A stretch of DNA of 64,000 nt from assembly GCF_900103535.1 (NCBI RefSeq), contig NZ_FNHQ01000004.1, forward strand, positions 59,359-123,358, read 5' to 3'. The notes beneath the pieces were generated by a model. The model ran no database searches, was not told the origin of the DNA, and saw nothing but the letters and a program-made list of their open reading frames with translations. The stretch's first letter is position 1. Every line of letters starts with the position of its first letter. The stretch comes from Megasphaera paucivorans. Its GTDB lineage: Bacteria > Bacillota > Negativicutes > Veillonellales > Megasphaeraceae. Shown one piece after another: positions 44,732-54,808 of this stretch. The position numbers and the translations under genes are program-made.

Positions 44732-47700
44732 TTATACCCCTTCCTTTAAAAGCTCATCTACTTTTACGGTCAACAGGCGAGAAACACCTTTTTCTTCCAT
44801 GGTAACACCTTGCAAGGTGTTGGCCGCTTCCATCGTCCTGCGGCGATGCGTGATAACAATAAACTGTGTGCAGCCGCTGTAATTTTTAATATAACGTGCC
44901 AGTCTTTCTACATTTGCCTCATCAAGTGCTGCATCCACTTCATCAACAAGGCAAAAAGGTGCTGGATGATAGGCTAAAAAAGCAAAAAGCAGGGCAATAA
45001 CCGTGAGCGCTCTTTCGCCGCCGGATAATAATGTTAATTGCTGTTGTTTTTTTCCCGGCGGTTGTATCACTATGTCAACGCCGGCATTCAAAATAGTATG
45101 CGCATCCGTGAGCAGAAGTTCGGCACTGCCGCCGCCAAAAAGACGTGTAAAAATACGCTGAAAATGTTCCCCGATTTCCTTAAAAGCTTGACCAAATTGT
45201 TTAGCCATTGCGGTATCTATTTCCGAAACTACAGTCTGCAGCTTTTGTTTAGCTTCTAATAAATCATCACATTGTTTGGTAAAAAACTGCGTTTTCTCTA
45301 CCGCCCTGCGATATTCTTCATCTGCATTAGGATTAATCTGTCCTAGCTTTGCTATCTGTTCTTTGAGAAACGCGACTTTATCCATCAATTCTTTAAGAGA
45401 GCCTTCTCTTCGCCGTTCCATTGCCTCCTGACGACTGAGCCCTTGCAGTGCCAGTCGTTCTTCACCATGCCGTATTTCTCCATGATATTTTTCTAATTGG
45501 ATTTCTGCCGTATTAACCCGCTGATTCCAGTTTTCCACTTCATTGCGCAGTTCTTTCATCGTTTCGTCCAATTTTTGACTTTGTTTGAAATTTTCTGCTT
45601 TCAATTGATAAAATGCTTCCTTATCTGCATTTCGTTTTTTAGTTTCTTCTTCTTTATGAAAAATATTTTCTGTTACCTGTTCAAGCATATCTGCCAGTTC
45701 CTGCCTGCGTATATTCAGCATATCACGTCGTGACTTCAAGCGCTTAATATCTGCCTGCAATTGTGTCTTCCATTCTTTATTCTGTTCTAACTGTTCTTGT
45801 ATATGCTTCACTTGTTCTTGCAAAGTAGCTAATGCCACTTGCCGTTCTGTCATAGCCGCCCGGCAGGTTTCCATTTCCTGACGCGCAGTGCTGCAGGCTG
45901 ACTCCATCTTTTCTGTATTTTGCCGAGGTTTGCCAGTCCATTGTTCTTGTTCCATCATTTTTTGAGTCAGTGTATCTTGCAGGATACGGCCGGCATCCTG
46001 CAGCATCGAAAGTTTTTTTTCTGCCTGTTCTAATGCAGACACCGCCTGTTCAGCTTCTTTCTTTGCAGAGCCTGCCTGCCAGGAAAGTTTTTGCCAATCC
46101 AACGTTGCCTGCTGATGACGTACTTCAGCATTTTCTGATTGCTGTGCAATACCATCCCGTACATTCAAAAGTTCACTTTGTGTTTGTTGCAGCAGGGCTA
46201 ATTTCTTTTTATTTGTTTCCTCCTGCTGGCGTAATTCCTCCAAAAGACCGCGCCTGCTGATAAGCGATCCTTCCCGATTGCGCATACTGCCGCCGGTTAA
46301 AGACCCACCCACATTAAATTGAGTTCCATCTAAACATACAATACGCAGGCGATGACCATATTTATGTGCTGTAACAGTACCATTATCTATGGTGTCAGCA
46401 ATAAGAGTACGCCCAAGCAGCGACGTAAATACAGGAGTATAGGCCGTATCAAATTTCAGCAAATCATTCGCAAAACCAATAATTCCGGGTTCTTTAACAG
46501 CCTGTTCTTCTTCCCTTGTGCGTCCCTTTGCTCGTATAGTATCAAGCGGTAAAAAGGTTGTCCTGCCGGCATGCCGTTCTTTTAAATATGCAATAGCCGA
46601 TTTTGCCGACTTTTCACTGTCTGCTACAATATAGCGGGCCGCAGCTCCTAGTGCCACATCTAACGCCGCCGCATATACAGGTGGTATCGTGCATAATTCT
46701 CCAACGATACCGCAAATATCCTTGCGCCAGCTTTGTTGCGCGTTCAATACCTCTTTGACCGTACGCCCGGCTCCTTCGTGTTCTTGTTCCATTCCTTCCA
46801 AAACACGAATTCGCTGTTCCAAGCTGGCCGTCTGATTATGTACTGTACGGTATTTTTGCTCCGCTGCCTCCTGTGCCTTGCAAGCTTCCTCCCGTTTTGC
46901 CTGCAATTCCTTCGTTTTTTCAGTCAGCTCCTCTACTGCTTTTTTTGCAATAAGACATTTTTCTTCTAACACCTTGCGACATTCCTGCTTGGTTAGATTC
47001 TGTATCTGCTGATCAGTTGTTGCTTTTTTTAATTCCGTGCACTGTATTTGATTCTCAGAAATACGGCGCTGCAGTTCTTCTATATCCCGTTTTACAACAA
47101 ACAATTTTTGCTGCCGCTGCGAATTTTGTACAGAAATATCCTGTAAAGCTTGCTCTGCTGCCTGGGCCTTTTCTTCAGCTTGCCGGAACATTTCTTCTGT
47201 TAATGCAAATCCATTGCGGGCAGCATTCAGCTCGGTTTGTCTGGAAGAAAGCTGCGCCTCTAATTCTTGGCGCTGATAATCCATTTGTGTGCTTTTTTCC
47301 TGTATTTGTGCATCTTCAAGAATAAATTGCTTTTCTTCTTCTTCCAGCTCGTTTTTCCTCAAAAGCCCTGCTTCTTTACGGTTTTTCATGCTGTCCAGTT
47401 CATTATAAGCCAAGGAAGCCGCTTCATCGAGCTGGCGAAGTGTCGCACCTTCCTGCTCCATAACTATCATGAGATTCTCATGTTCTTTTTCTATCTTAGC
47501 TAACGCTGCCGCCGTATCTTGCCGTTGTGTAATCGCCGCAGCACGGCTGTTTTCAGCTTTTGTCAACAAGCGTTCCGCGTTGCGCAATTCCTGCAGTGTT
47601 AATGTGCCTTCATAAGAAATTCGTTCACTATCCAGTTTGCGAAAGCTTTTCAGGTGATTCGCTTCTTCTTCCATCGGTCCGATTTGTTCCTCCAATACCG

Positions 47701-48286
47701 ACATCATATCACGGATTCGCTCTAAATTATGATTTGTTTCATCTATTTTCCGCAGTCCTTCCTGTTTTCGTGCTTTAAATCGGCTGATACCTGCAACTTC
47801 TTCAAATATAATACGCCGTTCTTCCGGTTTACTATTAAGAATCCGATCCACTCGATTTTGCCCGATGACCGCCATCGAGTCCTGCCCGATCCCTGTATCT
47901 GCAAAAAGCATATGTATGTCCTTGAGCCGACAAGGTCTTTTATTGATGTAAAATTCACTTTCGCCGGAACGAAAATAACGTCGTGTAACAACGACTTCCG
48001 TAAATTCCAGATCAAGAGAATGATCTGTATTATCAAAATAAAGAGACACTTCGGCAGCTCCCTGAGGTCGGCGTTTTTCTGTGCCTGCAAAAATAATATC
48101 TTCTGATTTCTGCCCTCTCAACTGACGAACATTCTGTTCTCCCATGACCCATCGGACGGCATCGGATATATTGCTTTTGCCGCTTCCATTAGGACCGACA
48201 ATAGCCGTAATACCTTTATCAAATGCAAGCGTTGTCTTATCAGCGAAGGATTTGAATCCCCGCAGCTCCATTTTCAGTAATTGCAC
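44732..48286 (-). CDS. smc: Chromosome segregation ATPase SMC
   Basis: 1184 residues, GTG start at 48286 (AGAGG upstream), matching the family's usual opening before RGFKSFAD. Walker A GPNGSGKSN near 32-40, long coiled coils (about 165-500 and 660-1020), a hinge (about 515-640, around ALGAAARYIVADSEKSAKSAIAYLKE-type sequence), the signature LSGGERALT and Walker B with LVDEVDAALDEANV near the C-terminus. Condenses and segregates the chromosome with ScpA and ScpB, which are not in the window. Co-transcribed with ftsY. Confidence 0.97.
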   Translation of the reverse strand: MQLLKMELRGFKSFADKTTLAFDKGITAIVGPNGSGKSNISDAVRWVMGEQNVRQLRGQKSEDIIFAGTEKRRPQGAAEVSLYFDNTDHSLDLEFTEVVVTRRYFRSGESEFYINKRPCRLKDIHMLFADTGIGQDSMAVIGQNRVDRILNSKPEERRIIFEEVAGISRFKARKQEGLRKIDETNHNLERIRDMMSVLEEQIGPMEEEANHLKSFRKLDSERISYEGTLTLQELRNAERLLTKAENSRAAAITQRQDTAAALAKIEKEHENLMIVMEQEGATLRQLDEAASLAYNELDSMKNRKEAGLLRKNELEEEEKQFILEDAQIQEKSTQMDYQRQELEAQLSSRQTELNAARNGFALTEEMFRQAEEKAQAAEQALQDISVQNSQRQQKLFVVKRDIEELQRRISENQIQCTELKKATTDQQIQNLTKQECRKVLEEKCLIAKKAVEELTEKTKELQAKREEACKAQEAAEQKYRTVHNQTASLEQRIRVLEGMEQEHEGAGRTVKEVLNAQQSWRKDICGIVGELCTIPPVYAAALDVALGAAARYIVADSEKSAKSAIAYLKERHAGRTTFLPLDTIRAKGRTREEEQAVKEPGIIGFANDLLKFDTAYTPVFTSLLGRTLIADTIDNGTVTAHKYGHRLRIVCLDGTQFNVGGSLTGGSMRNREGSLISRRGLLEELRQQEETNKKKLALLQQTQSELLNVRDGIAQQSENAEVRHQQATLDWQKLSWQAGSAKKEAEQAVSALEQAEKKLSMLQDAGRILQDTLTQKMMEQEQWTGKPRQNTEKMESACSTARQEMETCRAAMTERQVALATLQEQVKHIQEQLEQNKEWKTQLQADIKRLKSRRDMLNIRRQELADMLEQVTENIFHKEEETKKRNADKEAFYQLKAENFKQSQKLDETMKELRNEVENWNQRVNTAEIQLEKYHGEIRHGEERLALQGLSRQEAMERRREGSLKELMDKVAFLKEQIAKLGQINPNADEEYRRAVEKTQFFTKQCDDLLEAKQKLQTVVSEIDTAMAKQFGQAFKEIGEHFQRIFTRLFGGGSAELLLTDAHTILNAGVDIVIQPPGKKQQQLTLLSGGERALTVIALLFAFLAYHPAPFCLVDEVDAALDEANVERLARYIKNYSGCTQFIVITHRRRTMEAANTLQGVTMEEKGVSRLLTVKVDELLKEGV

Positions 48287-48344
48287 CAGCGTATACCTCT
48301 TTCTTAAAACATTTCATTCCATTATACCACATCATCGAGTATAC

Positions 48345-48372
48345 AAAAAAGGGACTAGATACTAGTCCCTTT
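48345..48372 (-). terminator. Terminator of the pxp-acc operon
   Basis: AAAGGGACTAG (48348-48358) and CTAGTCCCTTT (48362-48372) around a 3-nt loop; on the minus strand a T-run follows. About 50 bp after the accC stop. Confidence 0.85.
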
Positions 48373-48422
48373 ACACATATCGCACAATGCAGCATGATAT
48401 AGCAATTACTATGCATACATTC

Positions 48423-49778
48423 CTATGATAGGTATTCATCCAAATGTTCTTCTAAATAATTTGTATCCATTTTTCCTTCTCGAAACACTTCTCCTGCTAA
48501 AATATTCCGCTGCAACGAAATCGTCGTTTGTATTCCTTCAATATGAAAATTATCAAGAACACGGATCATTTTTTGTATAGCCTGCGCACGCGTAGGTGCC
48601 TTGACCAAAACTTTAGCTACCATCGAATCATAGAAGGGGCTGATTTCCGATCCGGCCTGCACACAAGAGTCAATTCGAATTCCTTCTCCCTGGGGGGGAA
48701 CATAGGCTGTTATTTTTCCGGGACTTGGCATAAATTTGTTTGACGGATCTTCTGCATTAATTCGGCATTCTACGGACCAGCCATCTATATGTATATCCTC
48801 TTGACTCCATGGAAGCGGTTCTCCGGCAGCTACACGGATCTGCGTTTGAACAAGATCCGTGTTCGTTACCATTTCCGAAACACCATGCTCAACTTGAATA
48901 CGTGTATTCATTTCCATAAAATAAAAATGTTTATTTTCATCGACAATAAACTCTACCGTACCGGCTCCGCAGTACTGCACCGCTTTGGCAGCAGCAACAG
49001 CAGCATCACTCATTTTACGGCGCATCACCGTATCGATAATAGGAGACGGCGCCTCTTCAATAACTTTTTGATGACGGCGTTGTGTCGAGCAATCTCGTTC
49101 GCCTAAGGCAACTACATTTCCAAAAGAATCCGCCATAATCTGAATTTCTACATGATGAGCATGCGTTAAATATTTTTCCAGATATACTCCACCATTGCCA
49201 AAATTACGGGTTGCTTCTTGAGCCGCCTCATGAAGCGCTTTTTTTAAATCGCGTTCATTTTCAACAACGCGCATTCCTTTTCCGCCGCCACCGGCAGTAG
49301 CTTTAATGAGAACAGGATAGCCGATTTGGGATGCTACCAATTCTCCTTCTTCTATGTAATGAATAAGATCTGCCGTTCCAGGAACCACCGGAACGGCAGC
49401 ATGAAGCATCGTCATCCGGGCTTGAGATTTATCTCCCATGCAGCGGATCGCATTTCCATCAGGGCCAATAAAAATAAAACCGGCAGATGTACAGGCATCC
49501 GCAAAATCAGCATTTTCTGCTAAAAAGCCATATCCTGGATGAATCGCATCTGCCTGCACTGCTTTTGCAACGGTAAGCAAGGCCGGCACATTCAAATAAC
49601 TTTTAGCTGCAGGAGCCGGTCCAATGCAATACGCTTCATCTGCTTGCAAAACATGCATAGCCATTTTATCTGCTGTGGAATATACTGCAACAGCTTTAAT
49701 ATCCAACTCATGACAAGCTTTAATGATACGGACGGCAATTTCTCCTCGATTAGCAATTAAAACTTTTTTTATTTTCAC
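48423..49778 (-). CDS. accC: Biotin carboxylase subunit
   Basis: 451 residues, GTG start at 49778 with GAGGAGA upstream. Carboxylates biotin on the carrier protein with ATP and bicarbonate. The ATP-grasp core shows VLIANRGEIAVRIIKA, the Gly-rich loop ATAGGGGKGMRVV, LGERDCSTQRRHQKVIEEAPSP and EMNTRIQVEHGVSEMVT. It is last in the operon carrying pxpA/B/C and accB, with no accA or accD. It may therefore serve a KipI/KipA-type carboxyltransferase instead of, or besides, acetyl-CoA carboxylase. Confidence 0.95.
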   Translation of the reverse strand: MKIKKVLIANRGEIAVRIIKACHELDIKAVAVYSTADKMAMHVLQADEAYCIGPAPAAKSYLNVPALLTVAKAVQADAIHPGYGFLAENADFADACTSAGFIFIGPDGNAIRCMGDKSQARMTMLHAAVPVVPGTADLIHYIEEGELVASQIGYPVLIKATAGGGGKGMRVVENERDLKKALHEAAQEATRNFGNGGVYLEKYLTHAHHVEIQIMADSFGNVVALGERDCSTQRRHQKVIEEAPSPIIDTVMRRKMSDAAVAAAKAVQYCGAGTVEFIVDENKHFYFMEMNTRIQVEHGVSEMVTNTDLVQTQIRVAAGEPLPWSQEDIHIDGWSVECRINAEDPSNKFMPSPGKITAYVPPQGEGIRIDSCVQAGSEISPFYDSMVAKVLVKAPTRAQAIQKMIRVLDNFHIEGIQTTISLQRNILAGEVFREGKMDTNYLEEHLDEYLS

Positions 49779-49790
49779 AATAATTCTCCT

Positions 49791-50207
49791 CTACTTAATT
49801 TTAATTTTAAACAGAGGCTGTCCATATTCTACGAAATCCCCATCGGATACAAGAATTTCTATTATTGTTCCACTTATATCAGCCGGAACTTCTGTGAACA
49901 CTTTCATTGCTTCCAATACACAAACCGTCGTATCAACGGTAACTGCATCTCCCACACGGACAAAGGGTTCGGCGTTGGGATTCGCTGCTGTATAAAAAGT
50001 TCCCACCATCGGGGCTGTAATTGTTTTTTCCACATCTGAAGACACTGCAGCCGGAAGCACTGCAGTGTCTTCAGCATGGTCTGCAGCAACTGTTTTGGCT
50101 GCAGCACGTACTAACTCAATAGAAAAATCTTTATCTTTTATCTTTAGTTCCGTCAAAGACGAATTTTCAAGCATTCGTATTAATGCTTCGACTTCTTTCA
50201 TGTCCAC
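49791..50207 (-). CDS. accB: Biotin carboxyl carrier protein
   Basis: 138 residues from a GTG at 50207 with GAGG 6 nt upstream (a longer GTG frame at 50219 is less well spaced). N-terminal linker (KEVEALIRMLENSSLTELKIKDKD-type) followed by a biotinyl domain (from about 62, TITAPMVGTFYTAANP) with biotin-accepting Lys102 in EAMKV. The carboxyl group it carries is supplied by AccC 12 bp downstream. Because pxpC precedes it by 55 bp, the carboxyl acceptor may be a lactam or amide rather than acetyl-CoA; that is inference. Confidence 0.95.
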   Translation of the reverse strand: MDMKEVEALIRMLENSSLTELKIKDKDFSIELVRAAAKTVAADHAEDTAVLPAAVSSDVEKTITAPMVGTFYTAANPNAEPFVRVGDAVTVDTTVCVLEAMKVFTEVPADISGTIIEILVSDGDFVEYGQPLFKIKIK

Positions 50208-50262
50208 AATAGTCCTCACATTCTTCCCGCATCAGCTTGCGCACGGGAACATATATTTTTTA

Positions 50263-51258
50263 TTACGCAAACCGATAAGATACAGAAACAGCAACATCCT
50301 TAATATATTGTTCCCGCTGCAGCAGCAGTCCCTCGGCTTGCTGAGATGTAATTAAGGAAAACCTTAACTTTTCACCGGGCTTGCATTGTGCCAAACGGCT
50401 CATATCCGCCATACTGACTTGTGCAATTTTAGGATATCCCGCTACACTTTGCCTATCTGACATAAGAATGATCGGATTTCCGTCAGCAGGTACTTGTATC
50501 GTTCCTTGTACTGCCGCCTCGGAAATCATTTCCAGCGGATTTGCAAGTTCTAGTTTGCAGCCATCCAAACGATATCCCATGCGATCCGCATGGATAGTAA
50601 TGCGGAAATCTTTGGAAACCAGATGATGTTTGGCTGTTTCTGAAAAATACTTATATTGCAATCCTTTCGTAATACGTATAGGCTGTCCGTTTTCACAATT
50701 TAATCTATAGGCCGGCTGTATATACCAGCGAGATGTTTTATACACCCCCGCATCTTCCAGAGAGTGGGTTATCCTGCGTCCCAAAGAAGATATCTCTCCC
50801 AGCTCCAAAACATCGCCGGTCTGTACAGCTCTTCCTTTAAATCCGCCAAACCCCGCTCTAAGATACGTGCTTTTACTGCCCATCACCGATGGTACATTAT
50901 ATCCGCCGGATACACATAAATAGGTGCGGCATCCCTGTACAGGCCTCCCAAAACGCAGTACTGATCCCGCTTTAATCAAAACAGGACGCCACATGGGTAT
51001 CACAGTGTCATTGACCGTCGGCTGCAGATCGGCCCCTGTAAGGGCTATTAGCAAATTTTCAGAAAATTTCAATACAGGTCCCATCATGGTAATTTCCAAG
51101 GCTGCTTCACTTTGTTCATTACCAACAAGAATATTTCCCAACCGCAATGCTTCTTCATCCATTGCCCCAGATACGAGCACGCCATACTTCTGATATCCTT
51201 GACGTCCCCGATCTTGCAAGGTTGATAGCATTCCCGGACGGAGGACGAATATACTCAT
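50263..51258 (-). CDS. pxpC: 5-oxoprolinase subunit C / KipA-type carboxyltransferase domain protein
   Basis: 331 residues from the ATG at 51258 with GAGGGGGG upstream; the longer frame to 51396 lies inside pxpB. The CT_A_B domain is evident: LQDRGRQGYQKYGVLVSGAMDEEALRLGNILVGN at the start, GADLQPTVND, YLCVSGGYNVP and IQVPADGNPIILMSDRQSVAGYPKI. With PxpA and PxpB it hydrolyses 5-oxoproline to glutamate using ATP; the same domain is part of the carboxyltransferase of urea carboxylase. Overlaps pxpB by 4 bp (ATGA). Confidence 0.93.
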   Translation of the reverse strand: MSIFVLRPGMLSTLQDRGRQGYQKYGVLVSGAMDEEALRLGNILVGNEQSEAALEITMMGPVLKFSENLLIALTGADLQPTVNDTVIPMWRPVLIKAGSVLRFGRPVQGCRTYLCVSGGYNVPSVMGSKSTYLRAGFGGFKGRAVQTGDVLELGEISSLGRRITHSLEDAGVYKTSRWYIQPAYRLNCENGQPIRITKGLQYKYFSETAKHHLVSKDFRITIHADRMGYRLDGCKLELANPLEMISEAAVQGTIQVPADGNPIILMSDRQSVAGYPKIAQVSMADMSRLAQCKPGEKLRFSLITSQQAEGLLLQREQYIKDVAVSVSYRFA

Positions 51259-51977
51259 AGTGTATCCCCCCTCATCTGCACATATTCTTCTTCCTGGATT
51301 GAAACAAAATGCACAATATCTCCGGATTTTAATAAGCTGGGTGTTTCTCCTGCCGGTGTAAATAAATCCACCGCACAACGCCCTATAATCTGCCATCCGC
51401 CGGGAGTAGCCAAAGGGTACGCTCCCGTCTGCATTCCAGCAATTCCGACACTGCGGGCTGGAATTTCCAAGCGCGGACTTTGCCGGCGGGGAGTAGCAAT
51501 TCTTTCATCTAATCCCCCCATATATGGAAATCCGGGACAAAATCCAATCATATATACCAAGTATTCACTCTCCGTATGGATCGCCACTACTTCTTCCGTT
51601 GTCAAGCCATGACTTTGCGCAACAAAATCCAAATCAGGCCCATATTCTCCTCCGTAGCATACGGGAATAGATACGACCGCAGCCGGCGGCAGTGGTTCTC
51701 TTTCGGCCGCTTCCATTGCCATTTTAATGTACTGCTCAACAAACAATGCTGCTGTTTCTGTTTTCTGATGTTCCCGATGTACAACGAAAGGGTCATACAA
51801 TACAGTTACTGCTGTATATGATAAAATACATTCACGAAATCCGGAAAATGGATTTTTTTCCAAAAATTCCCCCAATGAACGCACATGCTTATGTATATCA
51901 GGAGAAATAACATGTCCAAAAGACACACACAATGCTGTTTCTCCCAATGTTTGAATAGAAAAATCAATTTGACTCAT
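51255..51977 (-). CDS. pxpB: 5-oxoprolinase subunit B / KipI-like
   Basis: 240 residues. The CT_C_D (KipI) domain is recognised by GETALCVSFG at the start, VSIPVCYGGEYGPDLDFVAQSHGLTTEEVVAIHTESEYLVYMIGFCPGFPYMGGLD in the middle and GSVGI-like ARSVGIAGMQTGAYPLATPGGWQIIGR. Pairs with PxpC. GAGG precedes the ATG; the gene follows pxpA by 9 bp. In Bacillus the homologue also inhibits sporulation kinase KinA, a role unlikely to apply here. Confidence 0.95.
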   Translation of the reverse strand: MSQIDFSIQTLGETALCVSFGHVISPDIHKHVRSLGEFLEKNPFSGFRECILSYTAVTVLYDPFVVHREHQKTETAALFVEQYIKMAMEAAEREPLPPAAVVSIPVCYGGEYGPDLDFVAQSHGLTTEEVVAIHTESEYLVYMIGFCPGFPYMGGLDERIATPRRQSPRLEIPARSVGIAGMQTGAYPLATPGGWQIIGRCAVDLFTPAGETPSLLKSGDIVHFVSIQEEEYVQMRGDTL

Positions 51978-51986
51978 ACTAACACC

Positions 51987-52745
51987 TCAGCAAAATGACT
52001 TGATCTGAATTCCCTGCAATTCCAACGTATGATGAATTTTATCAGCAAAAGCCAGGGCCTTCATTCCATCTCCATGGACACATACCGTATCAGCACGCAC
52101 AGAAATATCCTGACCATTTTGTGCCCGGACAACCCCTTCTTTAATCATGCGCAGAACTTGGGAAATAGATTCTTCTTCATCCGTTATCATCGCATTGGGT
52201 TGACTACGCGGAGTAAGAGAACCGTCCTGTTGATAGGTTCTATCAGCAAAAACCTCACTAGCCGTCGACAATCCCAATCTTTCAGCTTGTATAATAAGCT
52301 GGCTGCCGGCAAGACCATATAAGATCAACTTTGGATCTACCGCATATACAGCTTTGGCAATTGCTTCTGCCAGAGCCGGATCCTTCGCTGCCATATTATA
52401 TAATGCACCATGAGGCTTTACATGCTGCACCGATACCCGTTGGGCAGCAGCAAACGCTTGTAAGGCACCTACCTGGTAGAGAACTATAGCATAGGCATCC
52501 GCCGGTTTTATGTCAATCTTCCGCCGGCCAAAACCGACAAGATCAGGCAGTCCCGGATGTGCACCCAAGGCAACTCCATTTTGAACAGCGAGTGCTACTG
52601 TTTTTTCCATCACAACAGGGTCACCGGCATGAAATCCACAGGCAATATTAGCCGAAGTAACATGTTTCAATATCTCCTTGTCGTTTCCTATCGTATAGGC
52701 ACCAAAGCTTTCTCCCAAATCACTATTTAAATCAATAGAATACAT
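51987..52745 (-). CDS. pxpA: 5-oxoprolinase subunit A (LamB/YcsF family)
   Basis: 252 residues, the usual YcsF length. Marks: [43 protein letters not shown] with likely metal-binding Asp and His, [23 protein letters not shown] and VCVHGD near the C-terminus. A TIM-barrel-like deacetylase-fold protein that provides the hydrolytic site for 5-oxoproline. AGGAGG sits 5 nt upstream of the ATG. Located between the YcsI-like gene and pxpB as in Bacillus ycs/kip loci. Confidence 0.96.
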   Translation of the reverse strand: MYSIDLNSDLGESFGAYTIGNDKEILKHVTSANIACGFHAGDPVVMEKTVALAVQNGVALGAHPGLPDLVGFGRRKIDIKPADAYAIVLYQVGALQAFAAAQRVSVQHVKPHGALYNMAAKDPALAEAIAKAVYAVDPKLILYGLAGSQLIIQAERLGLSTASEVFADRTYQQDGSLTPRSQPNAMITDEEESISQVLRMIKEGVVRAQNGQDISVRADTVCVHGDGMKALAFADKIHHTLELQGIQIKSFC

Positions 52746-52753
52746 AGTTCCTC

Positions 52754-53542
52754 CTACAATACACTCAAATCAGCATTCAATAAATCTGTAATAAACATAT
52801 GCCCCGGTGCATGCGTAATCATAAATTCCGGTTTAACCGACATAGCAACTGCCTGCGGAGTAACTCCGCAAGCCCAGAATACGGGAATTTCACCAGGGTA
52901 TATTGTCGACGGATCACCAAAATCAGGTTTCGAAATATCTTTAATACCAATATCCGTTGGATTGCCAATATGGATGGGAGCTCCGTGAACGGACGGCATA
53001 CGGCTTGTTACCTGCGTAGCTCTAATTGCATCTTTGGGTTTCATAGGACGCATGGAAACAACCATAGGGCCACTGAAAACACCCGCAGGCGTACAGGGAA
53101 TATTAGTAATATACATAGGAACATTATGATTTTCCGTAATATGACGTACCTCCAAGCCAGCATCCAGCATAGGACCTTCAAAGGAAAAACTGCAGCCCAA
53201 AAGAAATGCGACTAAATCATCACGCCAGTAGGTGCTTAAATCAGTCACCTCATCTGTCATTTCTCCATAGCGGTATATGCGATATTTGGGAATATCATAC
53301 CGTATATCGGCACCGGGAGCTGCCAGTTTAGGTTCCGGACAGCCAATCTCCGTGACATCCAGAACAGGACACGGTTTAGGATTGCGCTGCGTAAATAACA
53401 AAAAATCAAAAGCAAGCTCTTTGGGCAATATTGCTAAATTCGCCTGTGCATATCCATTGCACAGGCCACTTGTAAATGTTGTTATTTTTTTCTCTCTTAT
53501 AAGCTGCCGAACTTCCTTTGGCTTCATTGTACTATACGTCAT
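52754..53542 (-). CDS. YcsI-like putative hydro-lyase (DUF1445; D-glutamate cyclase family)
   Basis: 262 residues from the ATG at 53542; a start at 53554 is nearly on top of the AAAGGA ribosome site. Marks: [23 protein letters not shown] at the start, [14 protein letters not shown] in the middle, and [13 protein letters not shown] followed by [11 protein letters not shown]. Relatives include the D-glutamate cyclase that makes 5-oxo-D-proline from D-glutamate, which fits its place next to 5-oxoprolinase genes. Exact reaction here is inferred from context only. Confidence 0.85.
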   Translation of the reverse strand: MTYSTMKPKEVRQLIREKKITTFTSGLCNGYAQANLAILPKELAFDFLLFTQRNPKPCPVLDVTEIGCPEPKLAAPGADIRYDIPKYRIYRYGEMTDEVTDLSTYWRDDLVAFLLGCSFSFEGPMLDAGLEVRHITENHNVPMYITNIPCTPAGVFSGPMVVSMRPMKPKDAIRATQVTSRMPSVHGAPIHIGNPTDIGIKDISKPDFGDPSTIYPGEIPVFWACGVTPQAVAMSVKPEFMITHAPGHMFITDLLNADLSVL

Positions 53543-53587
53543 TATACTACACATCCTTTTTATCGTATTATTAAAACCTGTAATATA

Positions 53588-54808
53588 TTATTGCAAGAAT
53601 TGCGTAATAACAGTATGAATACTCATCCATCCCATCAACACAGCCACACAAGCTCCCGCCACAGTCATCCAAATGGGGTGTCTGTATTCTCCTACAATCT
53701 TTTTATTGTAAGCACCTACAAGAATAGAGGCAAGGGCCAAAGGTAAAATAAATCCGTTTATCGTACCGACAATAACAAGAACCCGTACAGGTTGTCCTAC
53801 AATAACAAAAACCAAGGTTGAAAAAATAATAAATCCAATAATAATTTTGCTATAATATTCATCAATTTTAGGACTAAATGATTTTAAGAACGATACAGAC
53901 GTATAGGCACATCCAATAACAGAGGTTGTCCCTGCAGACCAGATAACGATACCGAATAATTTATATCCAATATCTCCGGCAGCAGCCTGAAATACAGAAG
54001 CAGCAGGGTTCGCCGGATCAATGAAATATCCATGTGTAATAACACCCAGAGCACCTAAAAATAAAATAATACGCATAACTCCCGTAATCAAGATACCGCT
54101 AATTGCACTGCGTGTTGCCTGCGCAACGTGTTTTATCCCACTAATACCAGAATCCAATAAGCGGTGTCCTCCAGAAAAAGTAATATAACCGCCTACACTC
54201 CCACCTACCAAGGTAACCAGCGCCATAATATCAATTTGATCGGGCATTACTGTCTTAACTGCCGCTTCTCTAACCGGAGGCAGGGCCGCCACTGCTACGA
54301 ATAGCGCTAAAAGAATACGAACAATACCAAAGGTACTGACAAATTTATCCATAATTTCGCCCACGCGTTTAAAGCAGAAAATTGACAAGGCAATGCAGCC
54401 GCTGATGACTGCTGCTATGGTAATATCCAATCCAAATAGAACATTCAAGCCCAACGCCGCTCCGGCAATGTTGCCGATATTAAAGCACAAACCGCCCATG
54501 ACAATAAGGATAGATATAAAATATCCCAAACCGGGAAATACCATATTTCCTATTTCCTGTCCCCGTTTTCCCGAAGCAATAATAATTCTCCAAACATTAA
54601 TTTGTACGGCTATGTCGATCACTACAGATGCCAGAATAACAAAGCCAAAACTAGCACCCGTTTTTTGTGTAAATACCGTAGTCTGCATTAAGAAACCTGG
54701 TCCAATTGCAGTGATAGCCATTAAAAAAATAGCACCTAAATATGATTGTATGCTGTTTTTAACTTTAAATCTATTTTCTTCTTCTAAGATTTTATTTTCT
54801 GTCCCCAT
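53588..54808 (-). CDS. NRAMP-like transporter (YcsG type)
   Basis: 406 residues with about 11 membrane segments, from the ATG at 54808 with GAGGAGG upstream. The family start LGAIFLMAITAIGPGFLMQTTVFTQKTGASFGF replaces the metal-site DPGN motif of true NRAMP Mn2+/Fe2+ carriers with GPGF, so metal transport is doubtful. YcsG-type proteins sit next to ycsF/pxpA in Bacillus and may carry 5-oxoproline or a related compound. First gene of the pxp-acc operon; 45 bp separate it from the YcsI-like gene. Confidence 0.85.
   Translation of the reverse strand: MGTENKILEEENRFKVKNSIQSYLGAIFLMAITAIGPGFLMQTTVFTQKTGASFGFVILASVVIDIAVQINVWRIIIASGKRGQEIGNMVFPGLGYFISILIVMGGLCFNIGNIAGAALGLNVLFGLDITIAAVISGCIALSIFCFKRVGEIMDKFVSTFGIVRILLALFVAVAALPPVREAAVKTVMPDQIDIMALVTLVGGSVGGYITFSGGHRLLDSGISGIKHVAQATRSAISGILITGVMRIILFLGALGVITHGYFIDPANPAASVFQAAAGDIGYKLFGIVIWSAGTTSVIGCAYTSVSFLKSFSPKIDEYYSKIIIGFIIFSTLVFVIVGQPVRVLVIVGTINGFILPLALASILVGAYNKKIVGEYRHPIWMTVAGACVAVLMGWMSIHTVITQFLQ

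Noticed and set aside
44732..48286. Several plus-strand frames within smc (up to 125 codons)
   Set aside because: Antisense shadows of a long coiled-coil gene, with Phe/Leu-rich composition typical of reversed Glu/Gln/Lys codons.
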